Virus record (IMG/VR): IMGVR_UViG_3300044641_002452
Span: 1-54,584 of that record
Length of the DNA stretch: 54,584 bases
Source of the DNA: a virus
Reading direction: 5' to 3' (one strand)
Shown here: positions 30,097-37,254 of the stretch, in pieces
Layout: every line of letters begins with the position of its first letter
Numbering within the stretch: position 1 is the stretch's first letter
The notes under the pieces: generated by a model
What the model was told of the DNA's origin: nothing
The model's input: only the letters and a program-made list of their open reading frames with translations
The model's database searches: none
Translations under genes and position numbers: made by a program

Positions 30097-30562
30097 ATTA
30101 AACTCAGCAAATGGTGTTAGTAGTTATGATTCTACTAGTTCCGGTTCATTAATTCATTTCTTTAATCGAAATGTTACACCATATGCTACTGAAAGTTCAG
30201 GTCCTAAATTTGATTTAGTTCCAGTTGAAAAGCATAAAGACATAATGCTTAACGTTGCAAGGTTGCATGCCAAGCAAGAGTATGATAGAATCATGGAACT
30301 AGTAACTGTTTTACAAAAGCAAGCAGAACAAATCAAACATAGATTAGACTTGACTGATATGGTTCATGCCGCTAAATATGATTTTCAATTATTCAATGGA
30401 CAAATATATTGGTTGTTATACGACCATAGAAAACAGTTTACTAGATTGAGTATCAATGGCCCAATCGATTGGTGTACAGGTAAGCCAGAAGAATATGAAT
30501 ACTTAGCAAGAGTTAAATGGTTAGGAGATCACACATGGATAGAGGTAGAGGATGATAAGTAA
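30086..30562 (+). CDS. DUF2452-like phage protein
   Basis: 158 residues from the ATG at 30086, inside the end of the hydrolase gene. The core 'FDLVPVEKHKDIMLNVARLHAKQEYDRIMELVTVLQKQAEQIKHRLDL' then 'YDFQLFNGQIYWLLYDH' resembles DUF2452, which occurs in T4-like phages and some bacteria. A helical N-terminal half is followed by a beta-rich C-terminal half. Function unknown. Its end overlaps the next gene by 11 nt, so the three genes 29536-31115 form one run. Confidence 0.62.
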   Translation: MTDKLNSANGVSSYDSTSSGSLIHFFNRNVTPYATESSGPKFDLVPVEKHKDIMLNVARLHAKQEYDRIMELVTVLQKQAEQIKHRLDLTDMVHAAKYDFQLFNGQIYWLLYDHRKQFTRLSINGPIDWCTGKPEEYEYLARVKWLGDHTWIEVEDDK

Positions 30563-31115
30563 AAGCCCTGATCGGAATACCTTCCAGAAAGAAGGTTATA
30601 TTAAACGGTGCGAAGAAGAAGGTAAGTTGCCTAATCCTGAATATATTGAAATGTTCAAGTCTTGGCAACAACAAAGATTAGAACTTGAAGAAACTAATGA
30701 GTGGAAAATAGACAACATGGAATATGACCTACGTTCTACTCAGTGGATTGTTGATAAAGTAAAAGGTGATGAAGTGTATGCACAACACTTATATGCCGCT
30801 ATATGTAACAATGACTTTACTAGAAATGATGTTATTCCTATACTAACTGAAAAACGTTGGTGCGCCAGTTGGAGAAGCGCCGGCGGTATTGTGGCAGATA
30901 TGCGTGGAGAGGGTGATTACATTGACTGGTACTGTAGTGGCATACGGGATGCAAATGAACTAGACGATGACCAGTTTCGTCAACTAACTAAAGAACAACA
31001 ACAAGCATACCTAGTAGGAAAATCCTTTGTAGCCGAAAGTGTAGTCACTGACGAAATTCGTGCTGACCTATTAAAATTAGGTTGGATTGTAACCGATACA
31101 AACGATAACTTTTAA
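30552..31115 (+). CDS. Conserved phage protein of unknown function
   Basis: 187 residues, acidic and mostly helical, starting at ATG 30552 in the end of the preceding gene. The segment 'CASWRSAGGIVADMRGEGDYIDWYCSGI' is conserved in marine T4-like phages as I remember. The protein ends with an 'EIRADLLKLGWIV' motif. No enzyme motif is recognised. Followed by a 57-nt gap and the HNH gene's late promoter. Confidence 0.66.
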   Translation: MISKSPDRNTFQKEGYIKRCEEEGKLPNPEYIEMFKSWQQQRLELEETNEWKIDNMEYDLRSTQWIVDKVKGDEVYAQHLYAAICNNDFTRNDVIPILTEKRWCASWRSAGGIVADMRGEGDYIDWYCSGIRDANELDDDQFRQLTKEQQQAYLVGKSFVAESVVTDEIRADLLKLGWIVTDTNDNF

Positions 31116-31159
31116 ACTTACTAAATATAACATCTAAATCTCACAAACGGGTGCACCGA

Positions 31160-31167
31160 GATAAATA
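31160..31167 (+). promoter_or_regulatory. Late promoter (GATAAATA) just before the HNH gene
   Basis: GATAAATA ends 5 nt before the ATG at 31173, so the transcript would begin at or near the start codon. One of a set of late motifs placed unusually close to the start (see findings). Confidence 0.5.
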
Positions 31168-31172
31168 GTTAT

Positions 31173-31778
31173 ATGAAAACGAAATATGGCTTATTAATAC
31201 AGTGTATACATTGTAGCTCTGAGTTTGTGACAAAACCTAGATTTTTAGAGTACTGTTCAACTCCCTGTAAGAATCCCATAAATCGTAAAGGTAATATACC
31301 TTGGAATAAAGGTATACAAATGACACCTGACCAAAAGTCTAAATTAAATACAGAAGGTCTTAAAAAAGGACATGGATGGAATAAGGGTGTGCCAAATCAA
31401 GTACAAAAAGAAAAATGGACCGGTCTTTCAAATCCAAATTGGGAAGGCAAATTAAACAATATACGACCGAAAAATCAAATAAATGATGAATTTGTTAAAT
31501 ACAAGAGAGAATGCAGGAAAGCAACCCGTCGTACTCTATATAGACTTATAAAACAAAATTTAATGCCAGTGACTGGAAAAAAGAAAACAGATATTCAAGT
31601 AGATCATATAATACCCTTTAAACAAGGATATGAACTTAAAATTGATCCTATGATTATAGGGCATCTATGTAATTTAAGATTTATAACAGGTGAGGAAAAC
31701 AGAAAGAAATGGGATACATTTCAATCTGAGGAAATAGTTAATAATATATTGGAGAACTATAATGGCATATTCAGATAA
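31173..31778 (+). CDS. HNH homing endonuclease
   Basis: 201 residues. The N-terminus is a small zinc-binding module with two CxxC pairs (CIHC and CSTPC), followed by NUMOD3-like DNA-binding repeats ('GNIPWNKGIQMT', 'GHGWNKG', 'LSNPNWEG'). The C-terminal third holds the nuclease: 'IQVDHIIPFKQGY' with Asp-His and 'LCNLRFITGEEN', the HNH centre. It starts right after a late promoter and its last 17 nt overlap the start of iscU. T4 MobA occupies a comparable position next to the gene 60 bypass, which suggests that iscU carries or carried its target site. Confidence 0.88.
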   Translation: MKTKYGLLIQCIHCSSEFVTKPRFLEYCSTPCKNPINRKGNIPWNKGIQMTPDQKSKLNTEGLKKGHGWNKGVPNQVQKEKWTGLSNPNWEGKLNNIRPKNQINDEFVKYKRECRKATRRTLYRLIKQNLMPVTGKKKTDIQVDHIIPFKQGYELKIDPMIIGHLCNLRFITGEENRKKWDTFQSEEIVNNILENYNGIFR

Positions 31779-32160
31779 AGTGTTGGATCACTATAATAAC
31801 CCCCGCAATGCGGGAACCTTTGATAAGGAGGACACGCACGTTGGGACTGGTATGGTAGGAGCCCCGGCGTGTGGTTAGTTAGGTGATGTAATGAAACTAC
31901 AAATAAAGGTTGACAATGATACAGGTATTATTACAGATGCAAAATTTAAAACGTATGGCTGCGGATCGGCTATTGCGAGTTCGAGCCTCGTTACAGAATG
32001 GGTCAAAGGAAAAACCCTTGATGAAGCCGCACAACTCAAAAACTCCCAAATTGCCGAAGAACTAGCATTACCCCCAGTCAAAATCCACTGTAGCATCCTC
32101 GCCGAAGACGCCATCAAAGCCGCAGTAGAAGATTACAAAAAGAGACATGATGCCTACTGA
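31762..32160 (+). CDS. iscU: IscU iron-sulfur scaffold protein, with in-frame TAG at codon 39 (possible ribosome hop)
   Basis: Reading from ATG 31762 (GGAG ribosome site 8 nt before) gives a near-perfect IscU through 'GAPACG', then TAG TTA GGT, then 'DVMKLQIKVD' to the end at 32160, about 129 residues after skipping the 9 nt. IscU is the scaffold on which IscS and frataxin build [2Fe-2S] clusters. Cys37 is in PACG, Cys63 in 'KTYGCGSAI', and the 'LPPVKIHC' HscA-binding motif with Cys106-equivalent is intact. The order of identity suggests a betaproteobacterial donor. Base use is more C-rich than neighbours ('CTCGCCGAAGACGCCATC'), as for recent transfer. The HNH gene overlaps its start by 17 nt. 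The second half alone can be read from an ATG at 31891, but it would lack Cys37. See findings for the recoding hypothesis. Confidence 0.85.
31873..31884 (+). promoter_or_regulatory. Candidate bypass/hop site: GGT-TAG-TTA-GGT
   Basis: Take-off codon GGT (Gly38), UAG stop, UUA, then an identical GGT landing codon. Hopping over 'TAGTTAG GT' from one GGT to the other restores 'PACG-DVMK', the universal IscU sequence. No obvious take-off hairpin or strong Shine-Dalgarno-like element was seen nearby. Confidence 0.55.
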
Positions 32161-32812
32161 GGACATTATCCCTGTAACTTTTATGGGGGGAACTGGCGGA
32201 AATTTTTTATGCCATTTAATAATTAGTGCTAAGAGAAACATACAAGATATTATTGAACTTTCTAAATATGGAAACGCTCATGTCCATTCTTTAAAAGATA
32301 TTGGTGGATCGCCGTATGGTGTAGTAGTGCCTGACCATCTAAAAATTGATTATATACTTAATAAGGCAAACTTAGCTAAAGTAGAAAAACCATACTTAGA
32401 AAAACCATACTATACACCCGTACATCTGGTTGACATTGCTTTAATTAATTCTGCTTTTAAAAAATCAATAAGAATTACATATGATCTTGATGATATACCG
32501 GAGATATCTGCCGCGTTTTATGGAAAAAATAGAGTTGATGCGAGAAAAACAAAATTAAATATAAATCATTCGGTAAACGTAGCGGCTATATTACCGAGAT
32601 ATACGTTTAACGAAAAATTTAAAAAAATTGAAAATATGCCAAATGTATTGTTTGTGTCTTGGAAAGAATTGTTTAAAGAAAATATTGATGATCTAATTGC
32701 AAAACTAAGTACATTTACTAGCATTAATTATGTTAACTTTTCCGTTGAATCAGTAATTCATTGGAGAACTAAAACTCAATATTGCATAGACACTTTTATG
32801 GACCCTTCATGA
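32147..32812 (+). CDS. Possible sulfotransferase-like P-loop protein
   Basis: 221 residues. Starts at the ATGATG at 32147, overlapping iscU's end. The N-terminus 'IPVTFMGGTGGNFLCHLIIS' matches the start of the paralogue at 38522 ('YFIVFHPGAGGNFLAGL'), a GxGGNF pattern like the nucleotide-binding loop of sulfotransferases. The C-terminal 'NVLFVSWKELFKENIDDLIAKLSTFT' resembles the end of sulfotransferase domains. The substrate and even activity are uncertain. It overlaps the next gene by 4 nt. Confidence 0.5.
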   Translation: MMPTEDIIPVTFMGGTGGNFLCHLIISAKRNIQDIIELSKYGNAHVHSLKDIGGSPYGVVVPDHLKIDYILNKANLAKVEKPYLEKPYYTPVHLVDIALINSAFKKSIRITYDLDDIPEISAAFYGKNRVDARKTKLNINHSVNVAAILPRYTFNEKFKKIENMPNVLFVSWKELFKENIDDLIAKLSTFTSINYVNFSVESVIHWRTKTQYCIDTFMDPS

Positions 32813-33111
32813 GTAACGAAACCGCAAAATACATAAATAGCCGCCGGCGTCATAAAAATGATGTAGCAATTGCTCGACAAGTACGAATTGCTAAAACACA
32901 TGGTTTAGGTTTTAATGACAAAGCAATCAAAGAACCTCATCGTCTAGTGAAACATCATGTTATGGATTGCGGTAATCCTGATTGCTATCTATGTGGTAAT
33001 CCGCGCAAAACTCACAAAGACAGACTCACAGCACAAGAGAAACGCTTGTTCCAAGATACTGAAAAAATAACAGACAAACACAGTAATGGCTTAACCACCG
33101 CCGAAGAATAG
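32809..33111 (+). CDS. Small conserved zinc-binding-like protein
   Basis: 100 residues from ATG 32809, overlapping the preceding stop (ATGA). The middle 'MDCGNPDCYLCGNPRK' carries three cysteines (CxxxxCxxC) and a nearby His pair in 'HRLVKHH', a possible zinc site. Similar short proteins with 'H-MDCGNP-C-MC-NPRK' occur in bacteria and phages as I remember; no function is assigned. Ends in TAG, one of few TAG stops here, then converges with a minus-strand gene. Confidence 0.65.
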   Translation: MSNETAKYINSRRRHKNDVAIARQVRIAKTHGLGFNDKAIKEPHRLVKHHVMDCGNPDCYLCGNPRKTHKDRLTAQEKRLFQDTEKITDKHSNGLTTAEE

Positions 33112-33147
33112 TTTACACTTTTTATTGAATATATAACATAGAAGTGG

Positions 33148-33717
33148 TTATAGGTCTGTTATGTTCATAACATCCTCAAAGTTTTGACCAAACTTATACG
33201 AATATGGAAATCTTAAACTTAATACCAATCTACGTGTAGGTTTATCATTTACTATACCATGTACTACATCTGTCCTGACAAATGTAGGGCAGTCGATTAC
33301 AGTTGTATCTATTTTTACTAACTTAGTAAAATCTATAACTTTACTAGCGGTTGTTTTGTTAAAACCTAAATGACCGTTATCAAAGTTGTCATCAGGGCAA
33401 CTATACCAATCCATAGTAGTATTTTGATATCCACTAATAGGTATATTTAATCCAATCGGCGATCTCCAATTTGACGTTCCGTCTGCATGTGGTTCTAAAA
33501 AATCATATGCAGGAGTTAGGTAAAATCTACACATTCTGATAGGGACTTTTTTTCTACTTTCAATAAAGTTATAAAAAGTAGGACTATGATTTTTAAACCA
33601 TGAATATTCTTCTCCCCAAAATCTTATATTTGCGTTTACTTTATCAATAGTTGCCGCTTCTAATTCAAGCCGCATTGTTTCAAAATTATCAACATTTAAT
33701 TTTTTATAATGTATCAT
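33148..33717 (-). CDS. 2OG-Fe(II) oxygenase-like protein (aspartyl hydroxylase-like fold)
   Basis: 189 residues. Putative iron ligands: 'YDFLEPHADGTSNW' (HxD) around residue 77 and a distal His in 'RTDVVHGIVNDKPTRRLVLSLRF' around residue 155, where the Arg pair could bind 2-oxoglutarate. The substrate is unknown. It overlaps the upstream gene on the same strand (33704) by 14 nt, forming a three-gene minus-strand run 34797-33148. One of several such proteins in this window. Confidence 0.65.
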   Translation of the reverse strand: MIHYKKLNVDNFETMRLELEAATIDKVNANIRFWGEEYSWFKNHSPTFYNFIESRKKVPIRMCRFYLTPAYDFLEPHADGTSNWRSPIGLNIPISGYQNTTMDWYSCPDDNFDNGHLGFNKTTASKVIDFTKLVKIDTTVIDCPTFVRTDVVHGIVNDKPTRRLVLSLRFPYSYKFGQNFEDVMNITDL

Positions 33718-34213
33718 TAATTAATTCCTTTTTATGATGCATTTCTTTTAAATCATTGTATCTATTATTTTTAAATCCAATAGATAACATTATACGTTCA
33801 CTATCAGGATTTTCATTTCTTACATAATGCGGTTTAGTCACATTCAACATAGTAAAATAATTTGTTTTGTATACAATTGCTTCCATCTTTTTTCCAGTAA
33901 ACATACTAGAATCAAATCCTGGTGTTTCTTCAAATAAAGGCATATTAATGGCTGCAATTCTAAACTTATCAGTATGAGTAGGATATACAGTTAATGGTAA
34001 CGTTTTTAAAAAACCACAACACGTAAACGGTGCATTTATAACTTTAGATAATTCTGTACTCAAATATGTACTAACATCACATCTTAACACATTAACCGGA
34101 CTTAAGTAATAATTATCAGAACGTGAGGCTTCATCATACATTATAGATAGCAGGTGTTTAGGTGAGTAATTTAAATTTAAAAAATAGTCGTTTAACATTT
34201 GATAGTAGTCCAA
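33704..34213 (-). CDS. 2OG-Fe(II) oxygenase-like protein, diverged
   Basis: 169 residues. 'VYPTHTDKFRIAAINMPLF' gives HTD, and 'KPHYVRNENPDSERIMLSIGF' gives the distal His and the Arg/Ser of the 2-oxoglutarate site, so the fold and ligands of the family are present. The enclosed region is shorter than in well-studied enzymes. Its start overlaps the acetyltransferase end by 22 nt, so translation is probably coupled. Alternative: a catalytically dead relative. Confidence 0.55.
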   Translation of the reverse strand: MDYYQMLNDYFLNLNYSPKHLLSIMYDEASRSDNYYLSPVNVLRCDVSTYLSTELSKVINAPFTCCGFLKTLPLTVYPTHTDKFRIAAINMPLFEETPGFDSSMFTGKKMEAIVYKTNYFTMLNVTKPHYVRNENPDSERIMLSIGFKNNRYNDLKEMHHKKELINDTL

Positions 34214-34797
34214 TCAAATAAAAAATCTTTGTCAAGATTTTCATATATAACCCATTGAGGAGTGTATTGGATCATTACAGGAAATTCAACTTCTCCTATT
34301 CCAGCGTAGAACATATGCTTTGGTTCTCTGTTATTGATTCTATTGTTCTTCTCACCCAATCGATTTCGTTTAAAAATTTCTATGATATTTTTGTTGTAAT
34401 CATTGAATGATAGTGCTATCAATTTAACGTGTCTTTCTATACACCATTTTTTATGCTCTATTAATAGATAGTCTCTGTGTAGCGATAAATGACGATAATC
34501 TTGGCTTACCCAAGTTCTAACACCTGCCAAAGCAATGTGTTTGTTGAAATCACTTAGATAAACCCCACCGCACCCGGCTATTTTATCACCGTCAAATAAG
34601 ACAAAAAACTCGCCATTTATCCCATCAAACCTGTTAGTATTCTCTAGTATGTAGGGAAGAGTATGATGATTATTCACATCGTCACTCCACATGTTTGCTG
34701 ATGATTGGTTGTCATCTAACAATGATTGTTCCTTACAAAAAGTAAGAAACTGTTGTTTGTCCTCTAGTGAGTTATAGGTCTTTATTTGCATGAACAT
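34192..34797 (-). CDS. GNAT-family N-acetyltransferase-like protein
   Basis: 201 residues if started at the ATG at 34797; an earlier ATG at 34830 would overlap the start of the divergent desaturase by 10 bp and lie at the promoter, so I prefer 34797. The 'FFVLFDGDKIAGCGGVYLS' and 'ALAGVRTWVSQDYRHLSLHRDYLLIEHKKWCIE' segments match the beta4/beta5 and acetyl-CoA-binding parts of GNAT enzymes. Then 'LSFNDYNKNIIEIFKRNRLGE'. It may modify a small molecule or protein; the substrate is unknown. First gene of the minus-strand run. Confidence 0.62.
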   Translation of the reverse strand: MFMQIKTYNSLEDKQQFLTFCKEQSLLDDNQSSANMWSDDVNNHHTLPYILENTNRFDGINGEFFVLFDGDKIAGCGGVYLSDFNKHIALAGVRTWVSQDYRHLSLHRDYLLIEHKKWCIERHVKLIALSFNDYNKNIIEIFKRNRLGEKNNRINNREPKHMFYAGIGEVEFPVMIQYTPQWVIYENLDKDFLFDWTTIKC

Positions 34798-34807
34798 ATT
34801 CGTATAA

Positions 34808-34821
34808 GATAAATATTTATA
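34808..34821. promoter_or_regulatory. Overlapping bidirectional late promoter pair
   Basis: GATAAATA on the plus strand (34808-34815) overlaps TATAAATA on the minus strand (34814-34821), because the region ATAAATATTTAT is nearly palindromic. It lies between the divergent acetyltransferase (minus) and desaturase (plus) genes. Confidence 0.55.
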
Positions 34822-35573
34822 TGTTTTCATCTAATGCCCAAACAATTACCAAAATTCAAATGATTACCGGATTATTGTCAATTGCCGGATTGTTTTATTT
34901 TGACTTTACTTTATCAAACATTGTTTTGCTATTAGTCAGTTTCTATGCTTATAGTGTTATAGGGGTTGGATTAACGTTACACAGATACTATGCACATAAA
35001 TCATTTGAATTTAGATTTATATTTATGAAATGGATATGTACATTGATTGCAATACTATCTGGTAGAGCCAGTATCCTAGGATGGGTTTATGTTCATAGAT
35101 TGCATCACGCACACTCTGACACTGAAAAGGACCCGCACGGTCCCGGCAACATTGGATTTAAATTGTTTAACTTCAAACACATAGAAGCTACAGCAGGAAA
35201 GATGAATGTATTCTTAGTCAAGGACTTGATGAACAAACAGCATATTTTTATACACGATTACTATCTTGCTATAATCTTGGCATTCGTTTCTGTGTTAGCT
35301 ATATTTGGTCTAGATGTAGCGTATTTCGTTTGGGTTCTACCTGTGTTTTTAGTACAAATGAGCCAGAATAGTTTTAACTATTTTGCACATACATATGGTT
35401 ATAGAAACTACGAGACAAAAGATACCAGTAGTAACAACATATTGTTGTGGCCGTTGATAATGGGTGATGCTTGGCATAACAATCATCACGGTAATCCTGC
35501 TTCTATGACTACGCAAATGAAATGGTGGGAAATTGATCCTGCTGGATATCTTATTAGGATGATTAGAAAATGA
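34821..35573 (+). CDS. Fatty acid desaturase, copy 2
   Basis: 250 residues. Histidine boxes: HRYYAHKSFEF (about residue 54), HRLHHAHSDTEKDPHGP (about 91) and HNNHHGNP (about 218). Hydrophobic segments flank each box. It ends 4 nt inside the next desaturase gene (ATGA overlap), so copies 2 and 3 are translationally coupled. Different from copy 3 in sequence, so it is not a recent duplicate. The start ATG sits 5 nt after the late promoter core, giving an almost leaderless mRNA. Presumed to alter acyl chains in host membranes. Confidence 0.88.
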   Translation: MFSSNAQTITKIQMITGLLSIAGLFYFDFTLSNIVLLLVSFYAYSVIGVGLTLHRYYAHKSFEFRFIFMKWICTLIAILSGRASILGWVYVHRLHHAHSDTEKDPHGPGNIGFKLFNFKHIEATAGKMNVFLVKDLMNKQHIFIHDYYLAIILAFVSVLAIFGLDVAYFVWVLPVFLVQMSQNSFNYFAHTYGYRNYETKDTSSNNILLWPLIMGDAWHNNHHGNPASMTTQMKWWEIDPAGYLIRMIRK

Positions 35574-36325
35574 AACAATATTTGTATCCAAGAGAATGGT
35601 TTTTTATATTAATGCAGATTATTGCTAGCATTGTCACAATGTGGGCAATCTTTAATCCTGCAGGATTGAGTTATTGGCTTACCGCAATATTTGGTTACTT
35701 TTTGATAACATGCTTAGGTGTGTCTGTTACATTTCATAGATTATTAACTCATAAATCCTACAAGTTAGCGAAGCCTTTAGAATATTTTTTCAGTTATCTA
35801 GGTAATCTGGGATGTACAGGTAGTTCTGTGGGGTGGGTTTTTGTACATAGAACTCATCATAAATTTGCAGACAAGCCCGGCGACCCGCATAGTCCTGTTG
35901 TACTTGGCCCAATGGGGGCAATCATAGGAGACTATACAAGCAAGTTTAACAAGTGGGAAGTCAGAGATATCATTAATGATCCTGTGCACAGATTTATGCA
36001 TGAATACTACATGCTAATAGTGTTAGCAACTGTACTTGTATTGTACATGATTGATCCATTGTTATCTGTATATCTATTCTGGATTCCAATGTTCTTAAAC
36101 ACAGTAGCATCTAGATTGAGTAACTGGATCGATCATGATCCTAAATTTGGCACACAAGCTGATAAAAGTAAAGATCAATCTCATAATGTTTGGTGGTGGG
36201 CTTTACTAACATTTGGTGAAGGTTGGCATAACAATCATCATTTATATCCCGGTGACTATCGAATAGGAAGAAAATGGTGGGAGTTTGATCCGGCGGGACT
36301 TATTATTAAATTGATAAAAACGTAA
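35570..36325 (+). CDS. Fatty acid desaturase, copy 3
   Basis: 251 residues. Histidine boxes: HRLLTHKSYKL (about residue 51), HRTHHKFADKPGDPHSP (about 96), and HNNHHLYPGDYR (about 222), with 'WWEFDPAG' at the end as in acyl-CoA desaturases. Overlaps copy 2 by 4 nt and the PP-loop gene by one base (TAATG). Tandem desaturases in one operon may act on different positions or chain lengths; this is inference. Confidence 0.89.
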   Translation: MKQYLYPREWFFILMQIIASIVTMWAIFNPAGLSYWLTAIFGYFLITCLGVSVTFHRLLTHKSYKLAKPLEYFFSYLGNLGCTGSSVGWVFVHRTHHKFADKPGDPHSPVVLGPMGAIIGDYTSKFNKWEVRDIINDPVHRFMHEYYMLIVLATVLVLYMIDPLLSVYLFWIPMFLNTVASRLSNWIDHDPKFGTQADKSKDQSHNVWWWALLTFGEGWHNNHHLYPGDYRIGRKWWEFDPAGLIIKLIKT

Positions 36326-37242
36326 TGATTTTTACTAGTGAAAACAATTGGTATAGCTGGAGCTATGGTGATGGCTCAAAGTTTGGTAGACAACAAAATA
36401 ATGACAAGCTACAAACACATTATGAAAAGTTTAATGGGTATGTATCAAGTTTTAGCAAAGAAATGACAAACGCGGCAGCAAGTACATTAGAGCATTATCC
36501 TAACATACGTCCTAGTATACTTTTTAGTGGTGGAGTAGATAGTGAAATTGTATTGAGATCCTACTTAAAGATTGGCGCCAATCCTAAAGTATACATCATT
36601 AGGTATGAGAATGATTACAACATATATGATGTAAGTTATGCTGTTACTATTTGTTCATTGTTAAATGTAGATTATACTATTGTTGATTTTAATCTACAGA
36701 AGTTTTATGAAAATGACGCAGAGAAAATCTCAGAGTTGGCACAAATATGTAGACCTAGAGCATTGCCGCAATGTAAGTTTGCAGATTTAGTAGAAGGGTT
36801 ACCTATTATTTGTTCAAGCGATTTGACCGGTGTTAGAACAAATGATGATTACAACGTAGAGGGTACATGGCTTATACGTTGTTGGGAGCATGATATAGGT
36901 TGGTCAAAGTATTTACGTGAGACTAATAGACCTGGAATTGCTGAATGGTTCAAATGGACTCCTGGACTAGTAATATCGTTTACTCAACTTAAATGGTTCA
37001 CCAACATAACGAACGATAAATATTACGGTAAAACGGGATTCAACTCGACTAAAATTATAGGATACAGGGAAGCGTTCCCTGATCTGATAGAAAGAAAAAA
37101 ACAAACAGGATTTGAAAAAACTGATTTACTTGTAAGTGAGTTTGAATCTTTTTTGCAGAAAAAGTATAACGGATTGCCGTACAGGCAATCTGTAGACAGA
37201 ACGCCCGATCAATTGAAATTAGAAATATTGGGTAATTATTAA
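36325..37242 (+). CDS. PP-loop ATPase-like protein (asparagine-synthase C-terminal type)
   Basis: 305 residues. 'SILFSGGVDSEIVLRSYL' at about residues 65-82 is the SGGxDS pyrophosphate-binding loop of the N-type ATP pyrophosphatase family (asparagine synthetase, NAD synthetase, tRNA modification enzymes). It is followed by a Rossmann-like section ('PKVYIIRYENDYNIYDVSYAVTICSLLNVDYTIVDF'). No glutaminase domain and no zinc cluster is seen. It might adenylate a carboxylate or modify a tRNA; the substrate is unknown. Its start overlaps the desaturase stop by one base, which links it to the lipid operon. Confidence 0.75.
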   Translation: MIFTSENNWYSWSYGDGSKFGRQQNNDKLQTHYEKFNGYVSSFSKEMTNAAASTLEHYPNIRPSILFSGGVDSEIVLRSYLKIGANPKVYIIRYENDYNIYDVSYAVTICSLLNVDYTIVDFNLQKFYENDAEKISELAQICRPRALPQCKFADLVEGLPIICSSDLTGVRTNDDYNVEGTWLIRCWEHDIGWSKYLRETNRPGIAEWFKWTPGLVISFTQLKWFTNITNDKYYGKTGFNSTKIIGYREAFPDLIERKKQTGFEKTDLLVSEFESFLQKKYNGLPYRQSVDRTPDQLKLEILGNY

Positions 37243-37254
37243 TAAGGAATAAAA

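Noticed and set aside
31876-31878. TAG suppression by a dedicated tRNA
   Set aside because: No tRNA with a CTA anticodon was found among the 27, and TAG is used as a normal stop for at least four genes here.
31889-32160. A separate small gene starting at the internal ATG at 31891
   Set aside because: It would lack IscU's Cys37 and the N-terminal helix; the upstream frame is a clean IscU with its own ribosome site, so one recoded gene is more likely. Internal initiation cannot be fully excluded.
34192-34830. Acetyltransferase start at 34830
   Set aside because: It would overlap the divergent desaturase start and the promoter; the ATG at 34797 is the better choice.
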